Assembly: GCF_000204055.1 (NCBI RefSeq)
Contig: NW_006768790.1
Location: forward strand, 389,534-453,533
Reading direction: 5' to 3'
From: Melampsora larici-populina 98AG31
Taxonomy: Eukaryota; Basidiomycota; Pucciniomycetes; Pucciniales; Melampsoraceae
DNA: 64,000 nt
Shown here: positions 57,882 through 64,000 of the stretch, piece after piece
How the letters are laid out: each line of letters opens with the position of its first letter
How positions within the stretch are numbered: position 1 is the first letter of the stretch
Notes under the pieces: generated by a model
Told to the model about the DNA's origin: nothing
What the model saw: the letters and a program-made list of their open reading frames with translations, nothing else
Databases searched by the model: none
Made by a program: the position numbers and the translations under genes

Positions 57882-58984
57882 TTCTGAGCACCTCCATTTT
57901 TTGCCTGATCAGCTCTACTGCCGCTATCATTATCTTCGATCTTCATCCTAGCCAACCTCTCTTCTAATTCTGCTATCCTTGCCTGACCCCTCCCTTTACC
58001 CTTTCCACTACTACTGATCTGCTTTGGGCATTCTCTAGCAAGATGACCGTGTAAGTTGCATTTGAAACAAAGCCCTTGTCTGAGTCGTTTAGCGCGTTCT
58101 TCATCCGTAAGATAAGCTCGGGTCGCTGATAGGTCCATGGCGTCAGGTGCTGGTTGTGCTGGTTCAACTACGTGGGCTTGGCGGTTAGAGGTCTCTTGGA
58201 CACCGGGCATCTCATTTTCGATTTGAATGGCTAGTCGGGTTAAGTCTTTGATTGAGTCGAATTGGGTTCTGGCTAGTACAATCGCAAGTCGGACATCCTT
58301 CTTCAAACCTTGACGAAACTGACTGATTAGAGTGGGTGTCTCCCATCCGGTGTCTCCAGCGTGAAGGTTAAATTCATGGACGTAGTGAGCAACGGATTAA
58401 GTTTGTTTCAGTAGTCAAATGGCTTGCTCGGCTTTGCTGTGTTTTTCGGTATTGAAGTACATGGCGCCAAAGTTTTCGTAGAAACGGGCGTAAGTGACTC
58501 TATCGGCTGTGGCTTTGTCAAACAGTTTGCGAATCAAGGGTTGCGCCCATTTGCTTGCGTCGCCAGTGAGGTATGATAGCACGAAGACGAATTTAGAACG
58601 GTCGGAAGGGAATTTGGTGGCGTATGCCATCATATACAGTCCCACTTGGCTCGCAAAGGTTTCGGCTGCCGTGCCGCGTGAGCCGTCGAACTTGTCTGGT
58701 ACCAAGATCTTAGGTAGGTCAACGGGAGGGTTTGGGGTTTGAACGGTGGTGGTAGGATGTTGTTGGAAGGTAGGTGGGGGAGGAGGAGGTGGTGGTGGGG
58801 CCGAGGTACTTTGAGTACCTTGGGTCTGATTCAATCGTTTGGATTCGATTGCGGTTAGTCGTTCTTTGGCGTGTTGCCGTTTGCGTTCCACTATAGCTAG
58901 TTGGTGTTCAGTGTCTCGGCATCTGAGTTTTTCTTCTTCTAATACCGCTGCAAGCTCTGCAAACTTAGCTTCAAGTTGTTCCAT
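57878..58984 (-). pseudogene. gag of the nested gypsy element
   Basis: Starts MEQLEAKFAELAAVLEEEKL (coiled coil), then a Pro run, then the capsid region PKILVPDKFDGSRGTAAETF...YLTGDASKWAQPLI. Two nonsense codons (TGA 58415-58417, TAA 58397-58399) interrupt it, after which the same frame continues with HYVHEFNLHAGD, SQFRQGLKKDVR and the zinc knuckle CFKCNLHGHLAREC. It ends at 57878. Confidence 0.85.
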
Positions 58985-59175
58985 TGTGGCGCAATAAGGT
59001 TTGTCAATTTGGTAGATCTGATATTCAAGGTTTTATTGGGTTTATGATTTATCAATTTAAGCTTTGTCGGTTCTGAGAACTTCGGTTCTGAGTTCTATCT
59101 GATGATTTGATAATGATTGATCTTTGGTTTCTGGTTTCCCGCTGGACGTCTGGTATTAAGAAAGACACTGCAATA

Positions 59176-59357
59176 TGTTGTAGGCCGGGGGCCTGGAGGG
59201 GAGGTCTTTGTCGAGCAGGGTCCTCTTCTACTTAGTTAGATTGCAGTGTGAGGATTGATACGTGGAATACAACGGGTCTAAGTAAAGGAATGGAGAGGCG
59301 CATGCGAGTGCTGTGCGCGCGTTCATGCCGTGCACTCCAGTAACACAGCTTATAAAA
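59176..59357 (-). repeat. 5' LTR of the chromodomain element
   Basis: 182 bp, a direct repeat of 52708-52889. One terminal base has changed, so the TG end reads TT on the minus strand. Followed by TACCG, the target duplication. Confidence 0.9.
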
Positions 59358-59888
59358 TACCGGCAACCCTGAACCCGCCCAATGATGTAGCTGTCCATTA
59401 ACACGGAAACTGTAAACACCTTTCTGACCACGCACAGACCAATTGTGTTTGGCGGACATAGAGGTGAATGAGAGAACATTAATGTAATCACGAATCCAAT
59501 ATCGAGCAGCAATGGCATCTGTAACATGTTATGTCATTTTGCGTAAGATAATTCTGGTTGAAACAAGATTATGCAAACCAGGATCCATGGAAGTTAACAA
59601 CCAAATAATTGATTCGGGAGGGCTGCATTGGGGAAAGTAAAAAATTGGAAGCATTACTTGGCCAGTTTTGCAACAATTTGTATATTCATCCTTGTTGTTT
59701 TTCTGATACCTTTTAGTCCTTTCTTTCCCCCATCTCAAGGCACCACAGGTTGCACAAGACCTTTCGCACTTGCCAACGTTAGATATGCGGAAATTACCAA
59801 ATTTTTCCTTTAATGCTTGTTCTGACCTAGAGACTGGACCTCTTATGATGGAGTCCATGATGAAACAAATAATGTCGACAAAGTCCAA
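59358..59888 (-). pseudogene. Helitron 2 N-terminal portion
   Basis: Cys-rich Helitron N-terminus: KCERSCATCGALRWGKERT and CCKTGQVMLPIFYFP correspond to CDDPCAYCAALHWTLER and ACCQQGAVKLP of Helitron 1. After a TAA at 59529 the same frame continues with SMSAKHNWSVRGQKGVYSF and VNGQLHHWAGSGLPV, then reaches the gypsy insertion. The frame resumes beyond it at 52702 (GDDDPCFSQIY). Confidence 0.8.
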
Positions 59889-60085
59889 TTTTTCTATTAT
59901 TATAACATTGTGTTGAAAGTTGTGTTTTTGATGAAAATTTGATGAAAAGTTAGAAAATGGTCAAAGGATAGAACCGTAGCCCAACATCAAAACTTCTTGG
60001 CTGAAGGTAGAGCTTTTGCCATGGAAAGAAACTTTTGGGGCAAATGCACTACACCTATTAACAATTGAGTCACACATTTTATTGC

Positions 60086-61082
60086 CATTTTGGAACGGTA
60101 GCCTTTTCAAATAACCCTTCATCAGACATGATGAGCATTTGTCGATACCCCTCCATAGCTGATGACAATGTACGATGCCATTCTCGTGCCTGAGTAGTTT
60201 CCCACATATGTAATAAGCATATTTTCTCTACTTTTTACGCATTATGAAATGTGTCCTGACCTTTTCACCACTTTTCGCAAGGAATAAGGGGTTGCCAGGA
60301 TCAAGAAACTCTGCTAGTGCCAATGCGAAGGGCTGAAACGCAATGCTGCAGAATTTCCAAAGGATGTGAAAAAATCAAAGGAGTCGGATACTGATTGCTG
60401 AGACTGGGACATCTGGGGTACCACTGATATAACCAGCATAGATGAGCCTTGCTTGATCATTCGCGTAGCACTTGCAAAACAGGATTGACCCCTGCTTGCG
60501 ATCTGGGGTTACAAGGTCAGTGTATATATATGTTATATATGTTATGTACAACAATGGTGACTCACAACAAAGATCCAAAACATCCAAAGTACGTGGGGTA
60601 CCTTCACATTGACATGTCTTCTTGAAGTCATGATCAAATAATTGGTTTGACCAATCACGTGTTAATCACTGCAACTGAAGGTAAGCTTGGAACATGGCAG
60701 GGTGTTGTTTTTGCCATTGCACTTCTTCATGGGCCCTACGACCGGAGTAGAACCCCCTATTCAGAGCATGTATGGCATCATCATCCACCAGGACAACTTC
60801 GGGAGGATCCATGGAGGGATCAAGAGGCGGTGCATTCATGTGATCATCCATTTCGTCGTTTGGGTCATTGTTGTCGTCGTCATCAAGTACTTGAGTGGGA
60901 TCAGCGATTGGTGTGGTGTTGACGGGGACTTGAGGTGGCCCCAAAGGCTCTTGACCATGCCGTTGCAGCGTCTGCTCCCGAGCTTTACGTTTCAGGGCCA
61001 GCACTCGAGCGTCAAGGGGGTTTTGGGGGCGCTGATTGAGACTTTCAAAGGTGCAAGGGCGATCTTTCTTCTTGTTGGCCAT
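60086..61082 (-). pseudogene. KDZ-transposase N-terminal (CxC) region, truncated
   Basis: Reads MANKKKDRPCTFESLNQRPQ at the start, then a Pro/Asp-rich stretch, FYSGRRAHEEVQWQKQHPAM, then CQCEGTPRTLDVLDL. After an intron come KQGSILFCKCYANDQARLIY and SGTPDVPVSAISIRLL, and after a second intron EWHRTLSSAMEGYRQMLI and KATVPKWQ. The layout and C-x-C elements fit the cysteine-cluster domain in front of KDZ (Kyakuja-Dileera-Zisupton) transposases of basidiomycetes; the assignment is from memory of that family. TGA codons at 60666-60668 and 60375-60377 break it, and the transposase domain is absent. It ends near 60086, close to where Helitron 2 must begin. Confidence 0.65.
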
Positions 61083-61640
61083 GGTTGCATAATCTAGGTC
61101 GGGTACTTCAGTGAAAGATTAGTTATCAGTGACGTCTTGAAGGTTTCTTGGTGAGGAATGAACTACGGTTTGGTATAAATCGAACATCTTTGGTATGAAT
61201 GGAATGGTTGCTCTCTTTTAATTCACCCCCTGATTACAATCATAATAGTATCTTTTGGCCAGGGGTGAACTACCATTTCATAATGATTTCATCATCCCCC
61301 ACCTCTGTGTATTTCATCTAAGCTAAGATCAATTGGGACATCACTGAACTAAAAAATGACACTGATGTCCCATCGGGCGTTTGTACTTGTCAGGATGCGA
61401 ATCCTTTCACACATGAAGTATCTTGATGATCACGCTGAATATTATTGAAGATCAATCCTCATGATGAACAGTTTACATCATGATTCAGAGAGTCTTTTCA
61501 GATTATTAAACGATGTAGAAGGGATGCAAGAATCTGTAGATTAGAAATTGTTTTCATTTTTTAATTGAGTAGACGGCATTTCATGCTGGTGATGTTGTTG
61601 GCCGGTTTTCCCTTGGGTTTTTGTGGTTCGTAATCATCAC
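61083..61640. other. Non-coding spacer
   Basis: Upstream of the KDZ relic. It would contain that gene's promoter. No gene or repeat was recognised. Confidence 0.35.
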
Positions 61641-62530
61641 ATAATGCTCATATCTCCCTCAATTTTTAACAAAACATCAAGGTTCCACAATGAAAGTTAT
61701 TGGAAATTACATTTTAAGTAGAGTTTTATAGCACTTCGCAAGGAACTATCCAACTCTTGATGCTCAAATAAAGGGTTGCGTGCGGTTCTGCTTCGTGGTA
61801 ATTGTCAACCAGGCCTTACATCTCACTCAATTTTTGTTCTACCTGCAGGGTCAAATAATCAAAGTTATAGGAAATTTCATTTTACCTAGAGTTTCATAAT
61901 ACCAATCATGATAATGTCCAAGTATTAACGGCCATGTATAGGACTTTGTAAAGTTAGGGGGGGTAGTACACGGCACAATGTTTGCATATCTCAGTCAATT
62001 GTGGTTCAATGTGAAATTGAGAATAATAAAACTTCTGGTAAAATGAATTTTAACCATAGTTGTATAATGCTCAAGAATAAGGTAAGCACTTCCTGATGGC
62101 GTAATAGAGGGCTATGAGATGTCTGGGGGTGGCTTCCAATGTCACAAAACACGCATAACTCTTTCAATTTTGCCCCAAACTAAAAATTTCAATAATGAGA
62201 TATGTTCTAAATGGGAATTCGTTTTCCATTTATTAAGAGAATTGTTTGTATAAACACTGTCTTCTCACCCCTTTGGCCAACTGAAAAATATTGCATCATT
62301 TCAAAATGGCCATAACTCGGCAACTTTTTGCATTTCGACCTCAGGACCTGTTCCAGTGAATTTTTATGGTGATTTTAGGGGGACTTTATTAGGGAACTTT
62401 TGGGTCTTCATGACTTTGAAATTTCTTGAAATTCTGTGTGCAATAATGACCATATTTGTCATTTTCACGTTGATTGGAACAACATAACACTCATCAAGGA
62501 ATTTTCACTGCATTTCAGGAAGTTGGAAAG
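61640..62530. repeat. Degenerate tandem repeat, about 167-bp period, five units
   Basis: The phrase catatctc..tcaattttt recurs near 61649, 61816, 61985, 62152 and 62310. Each time it is followed after 30-45 bases by 'aaagttattggaaattacattt'-like sequence and 'gagttttataa'. The units are strongly diverged but keep this order. Non-coding. Confidence 0.65.
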
Positions 62531-62779
62531 TTGTTTTTATTCATTGGTGGTACTTTGTGGAGAGTCGCACATCAAAATTATCCCACAATACTTTACCACC
62601 ACTACTTTCTGAGGGAATTACCTGCTTTAATCCCCTGAAGCAACCAGCTTGCTGCATTAACCTTGTCCCACTGAACTCAGAGTTTACTATGATGCAGGAA
62701 GTTTGAATGATTTTATTAGTCATTTATGGTACCTGGCAGATATTTCTACATCACAGATAACCCATCTGTCACATTATAC

Positions 62780-63545
62780 ACTGAGTTATGAGTATATTTG
62801 TGGTTTGATTCAGGTGTAGCACCCGGGCGCTCCATTAACCTCAACCTAGTAAACTCTTACAATATGACACCTTTTGTCAAAATTATTATCACAAATATAT
62901 ATATATTTCCGCACTTGAACAACTCACATTATATCAACCATCATTGATCTATGATAAGTATGGTGTGGACTATGCTACTTTTGTGCAACTTGTACCACTA
63001 TCAGTCAGTTCTACCCCATAATAACACTTTGGTCCAAAGTGTTATTACAATCAGTTATGCATTTCTTGATGTTAAAATTTAAACATTATAACATCATACC
63101 AACATTATTTCATGATCAGGATTGTGTGGACCATGCAAGTTTGGTGCTACTTGTACCATGGGGGCACATTAACCTTTCAGCCAGTAAACTCTACTGCAAT
63201 CACACCTTTGGTCAAATGTCTTGATATAAACCCCATATTGAATCTGAACATCTATCATTGATCCAATATCTAATTCTACAATTTAGAATTATTCTAACTT
63301 CATCAGGATTGGACCTATAAAGAGTGAGATTTACAGCTTTGGACCTATAGAGAGTGGGGTACGGTCAAATGTCTTGATATAAAGCCCATATTGAATCTGA
63401 ACATCATAAAGCCCATATTGAATCTGAACATCTATCATTGATCCAATATCCAAATCAATGATTTAGAATTATTCTAACTTCATCAGGATTGGACCTATAA
63501 AGAGTGAGATTTACAGCTTTGGACCTATTAAGAGTAGGGTACCCT
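62780..63545. repeat. Tandem repeats, including a recent 153-bp duplication
   Basis: A 153-bp unit at about 63211 recurs at 63364 with few changes (both contain 'gtcaaatgtcttgatataaa' and 'cttcatcaggattggacc'). Inside the second unit a block of about 29 bp 'ataaagcccatattgaatc...' is itself doubled. Older copies of a related unit (gtgctacttgtaccat..., cacctttggtca) are visible from about 62815. Confidence 0.7.
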
Positions 63546-63577
63546 CTAATCCCACTGATTATTACTTGTCAAATTAC

Positions 63578-63649
63578 TTTCTCTTGCTGTCACTAAGTCT
63601 GTTTACACCGTGCCCAAGGTGTAAACAGACTTAGTGACAGCAAGAGAAA
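63578..63649. repeat. Perfect 32-bp hairpin
   Basis: The left arm 63578-63609 and right arm 63618-63649 are perfect reverse complements over 32 bp, separated by the 8-base loop GTGCCCAA. Confidence 0.95.
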
Positions 63650-63760
63650 ATGTTTGTGGTAGTCAGGTGAAAACACTTGCCATACTACGAGAACTATGTA
63701 CCTTTAGTTGACATGCTCTCTTTCCTGCACACAGGATCAAAGCTCAGGGGGTGGTACTTC

Positions 63761-63822
63761 GTGGGGCACACCCCAGCAAGGTCCCATGAAAATTGGACCC
63801 TGCTGGGGTGTGCAAACCCCAC
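63761..63822. repeat. Imperfect GC-rich hairpin
   Basis: GTGGGGCACACCCCAGC...GGTCC (63761-63784) pairs with 63795-63822, with one bulge of a few bases and one mismatch. It lies about 110 bp after the perfect hairpin. The rest of the window to 64000 contains no gene I can support. Confidence 0.75.
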
Positions 63823-64000
63823 CAGGAAACAATTTTTGCGTTTTGAACCAATGAAACACCATATTATCTATGAAATAATCACCTGTACAATAAATTAACT
63901 TCCTAGGTAGGACAGATGTATTCGATCATGTCAACAGATGCCACAACAGATCAAACATTCGATCTATTGAAATATGAGAACTTCTAGCGTCGATGTTGCG

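Larger units (their letters stand above)
52708..59357 (-). mobile_element. Chromodomain Ty3/gypsy retrotransposon inside Helitron 2
   Basis: A 6.65-kb element on the minus strand. 182-bp LTRs flank it (52708-52889 and 59176-59357), and the direct repeat TACCG (52703-52707, 59358-59362) is its 5-bp target duplication. Gag with zinc knuckle, protease, RT, RNase H, integrase and a C-terminal chromodomain follow in order. At least six nonsense codons and frameshifts in RT make it inactive. A 754-bp solo LTR interrupts pol. A polypurine stretch (TTGGGGGATAA, minus strand) abuts the 3' LTR. Confidence 0.9.
48520..59888 (-). mobile_element. Helitron 2, dead, split by later insertions
   Basis: The remains of a second Rep-helicase on the minus strand. 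Its 5' part is at 59888-59358, its Rep part at 52702-50437 and its helicase part at 49617-48520. The gaps are a Ty3/gypsy element (52708-59357) and a CACTA-type MITE (49618-50433), both with target duplications, so the three parts were one gene. Ends not identified; the 5' end is probably between 59889 and 60085, where the KDZ fragment stops. Confidence 0.75.

Noticed and set aside
57878..57951. Independent gene on the plus strand opposite gag-pol of the nested gypsy
   Set aside because: Plus-strand frames here mirror protease and gag; the minus-strand frames carry the motifs.
1..64000. tRNA or rRNA genes
   Set aside because: No cloverleaf-like sequence or rRNA signature was noticed; a tRNA scan would be needed to exclude a decayed one.

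Overview
The window looks like transposon-rich DNA of a basidiomycete, most likely a rust fungus (Pucciniales). This is inferred from very short GT-AG introns (about 42-67 bp), Helitrons, a KDZ-transposase N-terminus, a chromodomain Ty3/gypsy element, CACTA-type elements with 3-bp target duplications, and SMC4/SMC5 gene fragments with fungal-style introns. No ordinary host gene, rRNA, tRNA or CRISPR array was recognised. Almost everything with a name is mobile or captured by something mobile.

Layout. 1-2.5 kb: a three-exon Tc1/mariner (DD34E) transposase. 2.9-6.9 kb and 28.6-32.7 kb: two nearly identical copies, in opposite orientation, of a 4.1-kb CACTA-like element (CACAAGG termini, 3-bp target duplications GAG and CAT). 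Each carries an SMC4 ATPase-head fragment on one strand and an SMC5 hinge fragment on the other. 7.1-7.9 kb: foldback repeats. 8.8-13.4 kb: two head-to-head gene pairs (A/B and C/D) of an unrecognised small-protein family. 14.4-22.2 kb: a Helitron Rep-helicase gene with a fifth, longer family member (E) upstream in the same orientation. 23.2-24.7 kb: a tyrosine-recombinase fragment cut by a MITE. 25-27 kb: a hairpin minisatellite, a foldback and two TA-duplicating MITEs.

33.5-47.8 kb: one large Ty3/gypsy-like retrotransposon with 1.7-kb LTRs, a decayed gag-pol, a degenerate tandem array behind pol and a long antisense ORF. 48.5-59.9 kb: a second, dead Helitron that was hit by a CACTA-type MITE and by a chromodomain Ty3/gypsy element (5-bp duplication TACCG). 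The latter was itself hit by an element that left a 754-bp solo LTR (5-bp duplication GTTAC). 60.1-61.1 kb: a decayed KDZ N-terminal region. 61.6-63.8 kb: degenerate tandem repeats and hairpins.

The most interesting signal is the A-E family. The members share a layout: a short leader exon, an exon of 118-128 codons ending in a W/V-L-H-W-like motif, and a third exon of exactly 51 codons in four of the five, all with phase-0 introns. The beta-rich pattern suggests two OB-fold-like domains, so a single-strand-DNA-binding partner of the Helitron is a reasonable but unproven idea. Many of the broken genes are broken by TGA codons that look like CGA to TGA changes, which fits decay of methylated CpG.
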